A stretch of DNA of 64,000 nucleotides from Pseudomonas sp. ATCC 13867 (GCF_000349845.1 NC_020829.1:2239001-2303000), one strand, 5' to 3'; shown: positions 36,342 through 45,191, counted from the first letter of the stretch. Notes: generated from the letters alone by a model not told the origin. Program-made: numbers and translations.

Positions 36342-37357
36342 GGCGCCGGTTCCTCCAGCAGCGGCACCAGCGCGCTGCGTGCCCAGCAGGCGGTGACCGG
36401 CTCGCCGGGCTGCGGCCGGCGCTCCTCGCGCTCGCCGTTGGGCAGGGCGGCGATCAGGCGCGCACCGTTGTCCAGTTCGATCTCGTAGCGGCTGCTGGCG
36501 CCCATGTACTGCACGTCGAACAGGGTGCCGCTGACTTCCAGCTCGCCATCGCCAGCCCGGCCGAAGCGCACGTGCTCGGGGCGCAGCGAGTGCGGACGGG
36601 GTTCGCCGAGCAGGCGCTGCGCCAGCTCCCCGCGCAGCACGTTGGCGGTGCCGACGAACTCGGCGACGAAGCGCGTGGCCGGTTTCATGTAGAGGTTGCG
36701 CGGGGTATCGACCTGTTCGATGCGGCCCTTGTTGAACACCGCCACGCGGTCGGACATGGACAGCGCCTCGCCCTGGTCGTGGGTGACGAAGATGAAGGTG
36801 ATGCCCAACTGGCGCTGCAGTTTCTTCAGTTCCACCTGCATCTGCTCGCGCAGCTTGAGGTCCAGCGCGCCCAGGGGTTCGTCCAGCAGCAGCACGCGCG
36901 GGCGATTCACCAGGGCGCGGGCGAGCGCCACGCGCTGGCGCTGGCCACCGGAGAGTTGCGCCGGCTTGCGGCCGCCGTAGCCAGCCAGGGCGACCATGCC
37001 GAGGGCCTCTTCGGCGCGCTTCAAGCGCTCGGCCTTGGCCACGCCCTTCACCTTCAGGCCGTAGGCGACGTTCTCCAGCACGCTCATGTGCGGGAACAGC
37101 GCGTAGTCCTGGAAGACGGTGTTGACGTCGCGCTCATAGGGCGGCAGCCCGGCGGCTTCCTGGCCGTGGATGCGGATGGAGCCCGAGGTGGGCTGCTCGA
37201 AGCCGGCGATCAGCCGCAGGCAGGTGGTCTTGCCCGAGCCGGACGGGCCGAGCATGGAGAAGAATTCGCCGTCACGAATCTCGATGGACACCCGGTCGAC
37301 GGCGCGCACATCGCCGTAATGACGGCTCACCTCGGTGAACTGGACGGCTGTGGTCAT
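36338..37357 (-). CDS. ydcT: ABC transporter ATP-binding protein (YdcT/PotA type)
   Basis: A 339-residue ATPase: Walker A GPSGSGKTT (37-45), signature LSGGQRQRVALARAL, Walker B VLLLDEPLGALD, H-loop FVTHDQGEALS, and a C-terminal TOBE domain (from about 260) as in PotA and MalK-like subunits. The 179-base gap from ydcS contains a REP pair, a common way of letting binding-protein mRNA outlast the rest. Confidence 0.92.
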   Translation of the reverse strand: MTTAVQFTEVSRHYGDVRAVDRVSIEIRDGEFFSMLGPSGSGKTTCLRLIAGFEQPTSGSIRIHGQEAAGLPPYERDVNTVFQDYALFPHMSVLENVAYGLKVKGVAKAERLKRAEEALGMVALAGYGGRKPAQLSGGQRQRVALARALVNRPRVLLLDEPLGALDLKLREQMQVELKKLQRQLGITFIFVTHDQGEALSMSDRVAVFNKGRIEQVDTPRNLYMKPATRFVAEFVGTANVLRGELAQRLLGEPRPHSLRPEHVRFGRAGDGELEVSGTLFDVQYMGASSRYEIELDNGARLIAALPNGEREERRPQPGEPVTACWARSALVPLLEEPAP

Positions 37358-37430
37358 GCTGCTGGCTACCTGAGTGGCGGGGCTGCTTCAGAAAAGGTAG
37401 CGCATGGGGGCGAGGGAGGAGCGTGCTCTT

Positions 37431-37514
37431 GTAGGAGCGAGCTTGCTCGCGAACGACCCCGCAGCGGAGATCGGTTCGCGAGCAAGGACTAGGCGTCCCC
37501 CTCGCTCCTGCAGG
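37431..37514. repeat. REP pair inside the ydcS-ydcT gap, second unit of the long subtype
   Basis: Ordinary REP at 37431-37454 and an inverted unit at 37473-37514 that carries the insertion GACTAGGCGTCCCC between AAG and CTCGCTCC. The linker has GCAGCGGAG. Confidence 0.9.
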
Positions 37515-37536
37515 TCAGCAGTGAAGCGGGACCGCG

Positions 37537-38709
37537 TCACCTCCCGCCCATGATCGCGATGTAGTCCTGCGTCCAGCGGCTGTACGGCACGCATTGCCCC
37601 TGGCCGCACGTGGCCTGCGGGGTCTTCCAGAAGGCGATGCGGTCGAACTGGTCGTAGCCGTTGGTGGCGCAGCCCTGAGGTCCGAGCAACTGGCTGCCGG
37701 TGCAGCCTGCGGGGGACGCGGGGACCGAGCCGAACCAGGCGGCCACGTCGCCCTGCACCTTGGGCTCAAGCGACCAGTTCAGCCACTTGTAGGCGCAGGT
37801 CGGGTGCTTGGCGTCGACGTGCAGCATGGTGGTGTCGGCCCAGCCGGTCACCCCTTCGACCGGAATGGTCGATTCGATCGGCTGCTTCTCGCCCACCAGT
37901 GCGTTGACCTGGTACGGCCAGGAACCGGAGGCGGCGACCCCCTCGTTCTTGAAGTCGCTCATCTGTACCGTTGCGTCATGCCAGTAGCGGTGGATCAGCT
38001 TCTGCTGCTCGCGCAGCAGCTTGAGCGTGGCGGCGTACTGTTCTTCGTTGAGTTCGTAGGGGTCCTGGATGCCCAGCGCGGGGTTGGTGGTCTTCAGGTA
38101 GAGCGCGGCGTCGGCGATGTAGATCGGTCCGTCGTAGGCCTGCACGCGGCCCTTGTTGCTCTTGCCGTCGGGCAGCTTCTGCTCGCTGAACACCACGCTC
38201 CAGCTGAGCGGCGCCTTGGGGAAGACCTTGGTGTTGTACATCAGCACGTTGGGCCCCCACTGGTAGGGCGTGCCGTAGTGCTTGCCGTCCACGGTGTGCC
38301 ACGGCGCGTTCTGCAGGCGCTTGTCGACGTTCTTCCAGTTGGGGATCAGGTCGATGTTGATCGGCTGCACGCGCTTGCCATAGACCAGCCGCAGAGAGGC
38401 ATCGCCGGAGGCGGTGACCAGGTCGTAACCGCCCTTGGCCATCAGGCTGACCATTTCGTCGGAGGTGGCGGCGGTCTTCACGTTGACCTTGCAGCCGGTG
38501 TCCTTTTCGAACTGAGTGACCCAGTCGTAGTTCTTGTCGCTCTCGCCGCGCTCGATGTAGCCGGGCCAGGCAATGATGTCGAGGGCGCCTTCGGGCTGGC
38601 CCAGTTGCTTGAGCGCATCGGCGGCCTGGAGGGAGGCGCTGCCGAGCAGGCTGACGCCGGCGAAGGCCAGCGCCGCGACTTTCCCTGAAGACAATTGCAC
38701 TGATGACAT
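37537..38709 (-). CDS. ydcS: Periplasmic substrate-binding protein (YdcS type)
   Basis: A 390-residue exported binding protein of the spermidine/putrescine class (E. coli YdcS 381). Signal peptide at 1-30 ends near SASLQAADAL. The mature part shows ALDIIAWPGYIERGES and the YGTPYQWGPNVLMYN ligand-lobe segment. Six cysteines in the C-terminal quarter (TCAYKW, AGCTGS, QGCATN, ATCGQGQCVP) may form disulfides. GGAG precedes the ATG at 38709. E. coli YdcS has also been linked to polyhydroxybutyrate synthesis and DNA uptake. Confidence 0.9.
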   Translation of the reverse strand: MSSVQLSSGKVAALAFAGVSLLGSASLQAADALKQLGQPEGALDIIAWPGYIERGESDKNYDWVTQFEKDTGCKVNVKTAATSDEMVSLMAKGGYDLVTASGDASLRLVYGKRVQPINIDLIPNWKNVDKRLQNAPWHTVDGKHYGTPYQWGPNVLMYNTKVFPKAPLSWSVVFSEQKLPDGKSNKGRVQAYDGPIYIADAALYLKTTNPALGIQDPYELNEEQYAATLKLLREQQKLIHRYWHDATVQMSDFKNEGVAASGSWPYQVNALVGEKQPIESTIPVEGVTGWADTTMLHVDAKHPTCAYKWLNWSLEPKVQGDVAAWFGSVPASPAGCTGSQLLGPQGCATNGYDQFDRIAFWKTPQATCGQGQCVPYSRWTQDYIAIMGGR

Positions 38710-38874
38710 GAGTCGACTCCTGTTGTTCTTGGTTCTGGGAGCCTCTGCGGCCGAACTGCGCCGAAAGTTGGCACCTGCGTTGACGGCAGCGTACCCATAG
38801 CGGGAGGGCACGCTCTTGCAGCGTAGTTCCAGGCCCTGGGGCTGACAAGAATGTGGTCGCCCCCGTGCTGGGTG

Positions 38875-39681
38875 TCAGTGGATGGCGTTCTTCGCCTTGC
38901 GCCCCGCCATGTGCTGCAGGTAGGCCAGCAACTGATCCAGCTCCGCGTCGCTGATCGCGTCCGGGGCGAAGCCTTTCATCCGTGCTTCCGGCCAGTGCCG
39001 CAGGCTCTGCGGATCGCGGATGTACTGCTTGAGATAACCGGCGGCGAAGTACTCGGTCGGGTTGTGCGGCAGGTTCAGGTCCGGGCCGAACTGGGAGTCG
39101 CCGGCGCCATTGAGGCGGTGGCAGGCCAGGCAGTTCTTCTGGAACTGGGCGAAGCCTGCCTGGACGGCCTTCGGCGCGTCCTTGGCCGGTAGCAGGGCGG
39201 GGAAACGCTCGGCCAGCGGCGCAAGGTAGCGGATGCTGGCGACCTGGAAGGGCCATTGTTCCGAGCCGATGCCGGCGACCTTGGGATCGGTCCAGACCAG
39301 GTAGAACGGGCCGGCCGAGGGCTTGCCGGCACCCAGCGCCGGCCAGGGCTGGTTCGGTTCTTCGATGGCCAGCCAGGCGCGCGAGCCTTGGCTGGCCAGC
39401 AGCGGCGCGGCCGGCAGTTCGGCGGCGAAACCATCCAGCGCCACGGCTTGCAGGTGGTCGCCGGACTTCACGCCGCCCAGCAGCGCGGCCAGGGGTACGG
39501 CGCGGTAATGCATGGTGCGGTTGTAGGACACGTCATTGGCGATTTCGACGTCGCGCGCCTGCGGATTGGCCAGCAGCTGTTCGGTGGTCAGGCGATGCTG
39601 GCCGTCGGGCAGGTCGAGGGTCAGGGTGGCGGCGAACGCTGTTGGGCAAAGCAGCAGCAAGGACAGCAGCAGTGGGCGCAT
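38875..39681 (-). CDS. Periplasmic cytochrome c with N-terminal sulfite-oxidase-like domain
   Basis: A 268-residue exported protein: signal peptide 1-18, an N-terminal domain (about 20-160) resembling small molybdopterin-free oxidoreductase-type domains (VSYNRTMHYRAVPLAALLGG), and a C-terminal class I cytochrome c with CLACH heme attachment and a distal methionine, likely in ARMKGF. It is 165 bases upstream of ydcS on the same strand, so it may be part of the operon or only adjacent. Electron partner unknown. Confidence 0.8.
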   Translation of the reverse strand: MRPLLLSLLLLCPTAFAATLTLDLPDGQHRLTTEQLLANPQARDVEIANDVSYNRTMHYRAVPLAALLGGVKSGDHLQAVALDGFAAELPAAPLLASQGSRAWLAIEEPNQPWPALGAGKPSAGPFYLVWTDPKVAGIGSEQWPFQVASIRYLAPLAERFPALLPAKDAPKAVQAGFAQFQKNCLACHRLNGAGDSQFGPDLNLPHNPTEYFAAGYLKQYIRDPQSLRHWPEARMKGFAPDAISDAELDQLLAYLQHMAGRKAKNAIH

Positions 39682-39821
39682 GGTCGGTTCCGTGAGCGGG
39701 GAGGGCGGCCGAACCATAGCAGAAGGCGGGGAGCTGCGGAGGTGACGCCCGCGCTGCGTTGACCGTGGCTCGCGGATGGCGGCACGTGGTACGCAGCAAC
39801 GGGGTCGCCGGTGTATTGTCC

Positions 39822-39923
39822 CTAGCTGACCAGACGACTCAGGTTGGGGATGATCAGCACCACTGTGGTGGCAAAGACGATCAGGCTAGCCTGACGCCAT
39901 TTTCTTGATTGTCGATCCATCAT
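39822..39923 (-). CDS. Candidate 33-residue single-span membrane protein
   Basis: MMDRQSRKWRQASLIVFATT... then VVLIIPNLSRLVS: a basic N-terminus, one clear hydrophobic helix and a short tail. GGAAGG lies directly upstream of the ATG. Too short for similarity to be judged by eye; the call rests on the hydrophobic pattern and ribosome site. Confidence 0.4.
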   Translation of the reverse strand: MMDRQSRKWRQASLIVFATTVVLIIPNLSRLVS

Positions 39924-40369
39924 GGCCTTCCGCCTTTCTTGTTGTTGGCCTGGTTCCGATCCGCACTCACAGCCTGTCGGCAGTGGAGCCAGCGCCTTGG
40001 CTTCTGGTTCCGTTGCCACCCCGGCAAAACCCGGCGGCGGCACTCTTGGCATTTTCTACGAATTGAAGTTGCAAGATGGAGTCTAAGCCTGGAGCGACGC
40101 GGGCTTAGACCATCTGGCAGCAAGTCCTGCAGGTTCAGGCATATTCCATCTATATGACGATGGCGTGACAGCTCTGGCCCGCGTAGCGACCGTTTGTCCG
40201 GCTTCCGTCGCAGGCCTTGCATAGAGCCTCCGGCCTTCTGCCCGCCGGTCGGAGGTTGAGCGTGGCGGTCAATGCGCCTGAGCGCTGCGGTCATTGTCGA
40301 TGGCCGTCACGCCGCTAAGGTAGGCCGACACGCCACGCCTGCGTGACGACAACTCTAAGAGAGAACGCC
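39924..40369. other. Gene-free region upstream of the thiolase gene
   Basis: 446 bases with no convincing gene, repeat or terminator. AT-richer patches at 40050-40085 and 40140-40160 could include a promoter for the thiolase operon. Confidence 0.4.
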
Positions 40370-41575
40370 ATGACCGAAGCATTCATTTACGACGCGGTGC
40401 GCACTCCCCGCGGCAAAGGCAAGAAGGACGGCGCGCTGCACAGCGTCAAGCCGGTCAACCTGATGGCCGGCGTCCTGCGCGCGCTGCAGCAGCGCAACCG
40501 GCTGGACACCACCCAGGTCGATGACCTCGTGCTGGGCTGCGTGACTCCGGTGGGCGACCAGGGCGCGGACATCGCCAAGACCGCCGCGCTGGTGGCCGAC
40601 TGGGACGAAACGGTTGCCGGCATGCAGATCAACCGCTTCTGCGCCTCGGGCCTGGAGGCGGTCAACCTGGGCGCCATGAAGGTACGTTCGGGCTTCGAGG
40701 ACCTGGTGGTGGTCGGCGGCGTAGAGTCGATGTCCCGCGTGCCGATGGGCTCCGACGGCGGCGCCTGGGCGATGGACCCGGAAACCAACCTGCACACCAG
40801 CTTCGTCCCCCAGGGCATTGGCGCCGACCTGATCGCCACCCTGGAAGGCTTCAGCCGCACCGATGTCGACGCTTTCGCCCTGCGTTCCCAGCAGAAGGCC
40901 GCCAAGGCCCGCGCCGAAGGGCTGTTCGGCAAATCCCTGGTGCCGGTGACCGACCAGAACGGCATCGTCCTGCTCGACCATGACGAGTTCATCCGCGCCG
41001 ATTCCACCCTCGAAGGCCTCGGCGCGCTCAAGCCCAGCTTCGAGATGATGGGGCAGATGGGCTTCGACGCCACCGCGCTGCGCAAGTACAGCCATGTGGA
41101 GCGCATCGAGCACGTGCACACGCCGGGCAACAGCTCCGGCATCGTCGACGGCGCCGCCGCCATGCTCATCGGCTCCGAAGCCAAGGGCCGCGAGCTGGGC
41201 CTGAAGGCGCGCGGGCGCATCGTCGCCACCGCGGTGACCAGCAGCGACCCGACCATCATGCTCACCGGCCCTGCGCCGGCCACCCGCAAGGCGCTGGCCA
41301 AGGCGGGTCTCAAGGCCGAGGACATCGACCTCTACGAGGTGAACGAAGCCTTCGCCTCGGTGGTGATGAAGTTCATGAAGGACATGGGCGTGCCGGAGAG
41401 CAAGGTCAACGTCAACGGCGGGTCCATCGCGATGGGCCACCCGCTGGGCGCCACCGGCTGCATGATCCTCGGCACCCTGCTGGACGAGCTGGAGCGGCGC
41501 AACCTGCGCTACGGCCTGGCCACCCTCTGCGTGGGCGGCGGCATGGGTATCGCCACCATCATCGAACGAATCTGA
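40370..41575 (+). CDS. Acetyl-CoA C-acyltransferase (thiolase)
   Basis: A 401-residue thiolase II/FadA-type enzyme that cleaves 3-ketoacyl-CoA to acetyl-CoA and a shortened acyl-CoA. Active-site C91 ([12 protein letters not shown]), histidine in [15 protein letters not shown] and second cysteine in [12 protein letters not shown] are all present. It is paired with the FadB-type gene 105 bases downstream; recalled PA1736-PA1737 have the same order. ATG at 40370 follows GAGAGAACGCC. Confidence 0.93.
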   Translation: MTEAFIYDAVRTPRGKGKKDGALHSVKPVNLMAGVLRALQQRNRLDTTQVDDLVLGCVTPVGDQGADIAKTAALVADWDETVAGMQINRFCASGLEAVNLGAMKVRSGFEDLVVVGGVESMSRVPMGSDGGAWAMDPETNLHTSFVPQGIGADLIATLEGFSRTDVDAFALRSQQKAAKARAEGLFGKSLVPVTDQNGIVLLDHDEFIRADSTLEGLGALKPSFEMMGQMGFDATALRKYSHVERIEHVHTPGNSSGIVDGAAAMLIGSEAKGRELGLKARGRIVATAVTSSDPTIMLTGPAPATRKALAKAGLKAEDIDLYEVNEAFASVVMKFMKDMGVPESKVNVNGGSIAMGHPLGATGCMILGTLLDELERRNLRYGLATLCVGGGMGIATIIERI

Positions 41576-41581
41576 CTTTTG

Positions 41582-41654
41582 GTAGGAGCGGACTTGCTCG
41601 CGAACCGCCCAGAGCTTCGCGAGCAAGGACTGGGCGCCCCCCTCGCTCCTACAG
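41582..41654. repeat. REP pair between the thiolase and FadB-type genes
   Basis: REP at 41582-41605 (GGACTTGC variant core) and an inverted long-subtype unit at 41615-41654 with insertion GACTGGGCGCCCCC. It fills nearly the whole 105-base gap of a two-gene operon. Confidence 0.9.
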
Positions 41655-41680
41655 GTCCCCACCACGGGAAGAGAACAAAA

Positions 41681-43825
41681 ATGACCGACGCCATCCGTTA
41701 CGAGAAAGGCCAGGACAACATCGTCGTCCTGACCATGGACATGCCCGGCCAGAGCGCCAACATCATGAACGGTGCGTACCGCGAGGCCATGACCGGCATC
41801 GTCGCGCGCCTGGAAGCCGAGAAGGATTCGATCGCCGGCGTGGTGCTCACCTCGGCGAAGAAGACCTTCTTCGCCGGCGGCGACCTCAATGAACTGATCA
41901 AGGTCACCCGGGCAGAAGCGCAAGCCTTCTACGAAGGCATCCTGGTCATCAAGGGTCAGCTGCGCCGCCTGGAAACCCTCGGCAAGCCCGTGGTCGCCGC
42001 CATCAATGGCGCGGCCCTGGGCGGCGGCTGGGAAATCTGCCTGGCCTGCCACCACCGTATCGCCCTGGACGAAAGCCACGTCCAGCTTGGCCTGCCGGAA
42101 GTCACCCTGGGCCTGCTGCCTGGTGGCGGTGGCGTGGTGCGCATGGTGCGCCTGCTCGGCCTGGAGAAAGCCCTGCCGTACCTGGCCGAGGGCAAGAAGG
42201 TACGCCCGGACCAGGCGCTCAAGGCCGGCCTCATTCACCAACTGGCGTCCAGCCGCGAAGACATGCTGGCCAAGGCCCGCGAGTGGATCGCCGCCAACCC
42301 GGCCGCCAAGCAGCCGTGGGACAGCGCCGGCTACAAGATCCCCGGAGGCACGCCGGCAAGCCCGGCCGTGGCGCAGATGCTGGCCATCGCCCCGTCCGTG
42401 CTGCGCGACAAGACCAAGGGCTGCTTCCCGGCGCCGGAGAAGATCATGTGCGCCGCCGTGGAAGGTGCGCAGGTGGACTTCGACACCGCGCAACTGATCG
42501 AGGCGCGCTACTTCACCGAGCTGACCACCGGCCAGGTGGCGAAGAACATGATCGGCACCTTCTGGTTCCAGCTCAACGAGATCAACGCCGGCAAGTCGCG
42601 CCCGCAGGGCATCGCGCCGCAGCAGACGAAGAAGGTCGGGGTGATCGGCGCCGGCATGATGGGCGCGGGCATCGCCTACGTCTCGGCCGCCGCCGGCATC
42701 GAGGTGGTGCTCAAGGACGTCTCCATCGAATCGGCTGAGAAGGGCAAGGCCTACTCCGCCGGCCTGCTGGACAAGAAGGTCGGCAAGGGCCAGATGAGCG
42801 CCGAGAAACGCGACGCCTTCCTCGCGCGGATCAAGCCGACCGCCAGCGACGCCGACTTCGAAGGCTGCGACCTGATCATCGAAGCCGTGTTCGAAGACCG
42901 TGGCCTGAAGGCCAGGGTCAGCGCTGCTGCCGAGTCCTCCGCGCTGCCGGACGCGGTGATCGCCTCCAACACCTCGACCCTGCCGATCACCGGCCTGGCC
43001 GAAGCCGTGGCGCGGCCGCAGAAATTCATCGGCCTGCACTTCTTCAGCCCGGTGGACAAGATGCCGCTGGTGGAGATCATCCGTGGCGAGAAGACCGACG
43101 ACGCCACCTTGGCCCGCGCCTTCGACTACGTCCTGCAGATCAAGAAGACTCCGATCGTCGTCCACGACAGCCGCGGCTTCTTCACTTCCCGCGTGTTCGG
43201 CACCTTCACCAACGAAGGCGTGGCCATGCTCGGCGAGGGCGTGTCGGCGGCGATGATCGAGAACCAGGCGCGCCAGGCCGGCATGCCGGTGGGCCCGCTG
43301 GCGATCAGCGACGAAGTGTCCATGAGCCTGATGAGCCACATCCGCGAGCAGACCCGCAAGGATCTGGAGGCCGAAGGCAAGGTGATGCCGCAGCACCCGG
43401 CCTTCGCCGTGGTGGACCTGATGGTCAACGAATACAAGCGCCCGGGCAAAGTCGCTGGCGCCGGTTTCTACGACTACCCCGCCAATGGCAGGAAGCGCCT
43501 GTGGCCGGAACTGAAGCAGCGCTTCGAGAAGGCGGACGCGCAGATTTCTCCGGAAGACGTGCGTGACCGCATCCTCTTCGTGCAGGCCATCGAGACGGTG
43601 CGCTGCGTGGAGGAGGGCGTGCTGACCTCCACCGCCGACGCCAACATCGGCTCGATCTTCGGCATCGGCTTCGCGGCCTGGAGCGGTGGTGCGTTGCAGT
43701 TCATCAACCAGTACGGTCTGAAGGACTTCATCGCCCGCGCCCAGTACCTGGCCGAGCAGTACGGCGAGCGCTTCCTGCCGCCGGCGCTGCTGCTGGAGAA
43801 GGCCGCCCGCGGCGAGAATTTCTGA
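41681..43825 (+). CDS. 3-hydroxyacyl-CoA dehydrogenase / enoyl-CoA hydratase (FadB/FadJ type)
   Basis: A 714-residue bifunctional beta-oxidation enzyme. The crotonase domain (1-190) has NGAALGGGWEICLACHHRI and the acidic pair in LGLPEVTLGLLPG. The dehydrogenase domain begins near residue 318 with the NAD loop VGVIGAGMMGAGIAYVSA. Later marks are GLHFFSPVDKMPLVEII and SRGFFTSRVFGTFTNEG. Works with the upstream thiolase; longer or aromatic-chain substrates are possible. GGAAGAGAAC precedes the ATG. Confidence 0.94.
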   Translation: MTDAIRYEKGQDNIVVLTMDMPGQSANIMNGAYREAMTGIVARLEAEKDSIAGVVLTSAKKTFFAGGDLNELIKVTRAEAQAFYEGILVIKGQLRRLETLGKPVVAAINGAALGGGWEICLACHHRIALDESHVQLGLPEVTLGLLPGGGGVVRMVRLLGLEKALPYLAEGKKVRPDQALKAGLIHQLASSREDMLAKAREWIAANPAAKQPWDSAGYKIPGGTPASPAVAQMLAIAPSVLRDKTKGCFPAPEKIMCAAVEGAQVDFDTAQLIEARYFTELTTGQVAKNMIGTFWFQLNEINAGKSRPQGIAPQQTKKVGVIGAGMMGAGIAYVSAAAGIEVVLKDVSIESAEKGKAYSAGLLDKKVGKGQMSAEKRDAFLARIKPTASDADFEGCDLIIEAVFEDRGLKARVSAAAESSALPDAVIASNTSTLPITGLAEAVARPQKFIGLHFFSPVDKMPLVEIIRGEKTDDATLARAFDYVLQIKKTPIVVHDSRGFFTSRVFGTFTNEGVAMLGEGVSAAMIENQARQAGMPVGPLAISDEVSMSLMSHIREQTRKDLEAEGKVMPQHPAFAVVDLMVNEYKRPGKVAGAGFYDYPANGRKRLWPELKQRFEKADAQISPEDVRDRILFVQAIETVRCVEEGVLTSTADANIGSIFGIGFAAWSGGALQFINQYGLKDFIARAQYLAEQYGERFLPPALLLEKAARGENF

Positions 43826-43832
43826 ACGTACC

Positions 43833-43904
43833 TGTAGGAGCGAGCTTGCTCGCGAACCCAGCCTCGCAGCGGGGCTGTTCGCGAGCAGGCCCGCACCTGC
43901 AAGG
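43833..43904. repeat. REP pair after the FadB-type gene
   Basis: REP at 43833-43857 and a partly decayed inverted unit at 43877-43904, with the linker CTCGCAGCGGGG seen in other pairs of this window. Confidence 0.85.
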
Positions 43905-43958
43905 TCTGGGGACTCGCATAGGGTTTTCGGCGTGCAGTTAGTCGCTATTTAAAGAAGC

Positions 43959-43983
43959 AACCGGTCCCGTGACCGGTTTTTTC
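43959..43983 (+). terminator. Rho-independent terminator of the thiolase/FadB operon
   Basis: AACCGGTC-CCGT-GACCGGTT stem followed by a run of T. Confidence 0.85.
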
Positions 43984-44016
43984 TTGCCTGCGCAAACCGT
44001 AGGACGACGCCTTCCC

Positions 44017-44232
44017 ATTAATTCGGTGGAGGCCACGGCGCGTACGGCGGGCAACCTGGGCTTTGCCACGCAGGTAGTGGCGGACGCCCGCTTCGCCTTC
44101 GACAAGCGTGATTTCAACGGTGTGCTGCGCCGCGCGGAAGAGGTCCACGCCATGTCCCTGGGCAACCTGCAAGGCGCATATGCACAGGTACTGGAGACGA
44201 ACTCGATCCTGCGAACGCTGTCCTTGGGCTGA
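44017..44232 (+). pseudogene. 3' remnant of an isochorismatase-family hydrolase gene
   Basis: The open frame ending at 44232 encodes, from about 44017, VEATARTAGNLGF, VVADARFAFDKRDF and AEEVHAMSLGNL, then a short helix. This is the C-terminal third of a cysteine-hydrolase (isochorismatase-like) protein. The N-terminal part with the Asp and Lys of the triad is missing, and serine stands where the nucleophile Cys should be (44023). A terminator sits just upstream, so expression is unlikely. Confidence 0.75.
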
Positions 44233-44343
44233 ATCCTTGCCGACCGGCCGTCACCCCTGTGCGTCCATGCAATTGAAGGGCGGCGGCTTTTCCGGTATTT
44301 CCCCTGAAATTCCTGCATAAGAATCGGCGCTGCCATCTTGTGT

Positions 44344-44370
44344 GGTGAAAAAATAGGGCGTAATTTTCAC
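44344..44370. promoter_or_regulatory. Inverted repeat upstream of the amidotransferase gene
   Basis: GTGAAAA (44344) and TTTTCAC (44364) flank 13 bases in an AT-rich region about 65 bases before the next start codon; a candidate operator. Confidence 0.35.
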
Positions 44371-44435
44371 GCGCGTTTCATAGTGTCAGGAAAACCACCG
44401 TTATCAGCCGCTAACCCCCCAGGAATCACCTCTGC

Positions 44436-45173
44436 ATGTCGTTGCATATCTGCATTCTGGAAACCGACATCCTCCGTCCCGAACTGATCGACCAGTACAA
44501 GGGCTATGGCTGGATGTTCCAGCAACTGTTCGCCAAGCAACCCGTTCCGGCCGAGTTCAAGGTCTACAACGTGGTGGAAGGGCATTACCCGCCCGACGAT
44601 GAGAAGTTCGATGCGTACCTGGTGACCGGCAGCAAGGCGGACTCCTTCGGCACTGATCCCTGGATCCAGACCCTCAAGGACTACGTGTTCAAGCTCTACG
44701 AGCGCGGTGACAAGCTGCTGGGCGTGTGCTTCGGCCACCAGTTGCTGGCGCTGGTGCTCGGCGGCAAGACCGAGCGTGCCAGCCAGGGCTGGGGCGTGGG
44801 CATCCACGACTATCGCATCGAGGAGCAGCCGGAGTGGATGAGCCCGGCGTCGGGCGATGGCCTGACCCTGCTGGTCAGCCACCAGGACCAGGTCACCGAG
44901 CTGCCCCACGGCGCGCGTCGCATTGCCTCCAGCGACTTCTGCCCGAACGCGGCCTACGCCATCGGTGATCAGGTGCTGTGCTTCCAGGGCCATCCTGAGT
45001 TCCAGAGCGACTACTCCCAGGCCATCCTCGAGCTGCGCAAACACGTCTTCAGCGAGCCGGTGTTCCAGTCCGGCATCGACAGCCTCTCGCGTCCGCACCA
45101 GGGCACGACCGTCGGCGAATGGATGATGCGCTTTGTCCAGCAAGGTCGTGACGAGAAGAAGAGCGTAGCCTGA
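44436..45173 (+). CDS. Class I glutamine amidotransferase-like protein
   Basis: A 245-residue single-domain GATase, distinct from the one at 32288. Nucleophile C98 (LLGVCFGHQLLALV) and H186/E188 (CFQGHPEFQ) are intact. It corresponds to recalled PA1742. No synthase partner is encoded nearby, so gamma-glutamyl hydrolase-type activity is plausible. A strong terminator follows, then the IS element. Confidence 0.88.
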   Translation: MSLHICILETDILRPELIDQYKGYGWMFQQLFAKQPVPAEFKVYNVVEGHYPPDDEKFDAYLVTGSKADSFGTDPWIQTLKDYVFKLYERGDKLLGVCFGHQLLALVLGGKTERASQGWGVGIHDYRIEEQPEWMSPASGDGLTLLVSHQDQVTELPHGARRIASSDFCPNAAYAIGDQVLCFQGHPEFQSDYSQAILELRKHVFSEPVFQSGIDSLSRPHQGTTVGEWMMRFVQQGRDEKKSVA

Positions 45174-45191
45174 CGCCTGCCGCGCTGACTG

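Noticed and set aside
40355..43396. Open minus-strand frame of about 1,000 codons antisense to the thiolase and FadB-type genes
   Set aside because: Its translation is low-complexity, His/Arg/Gln-rich and matches no family; it is the usual high-GC shadow of two well-identified plus-strand genes.
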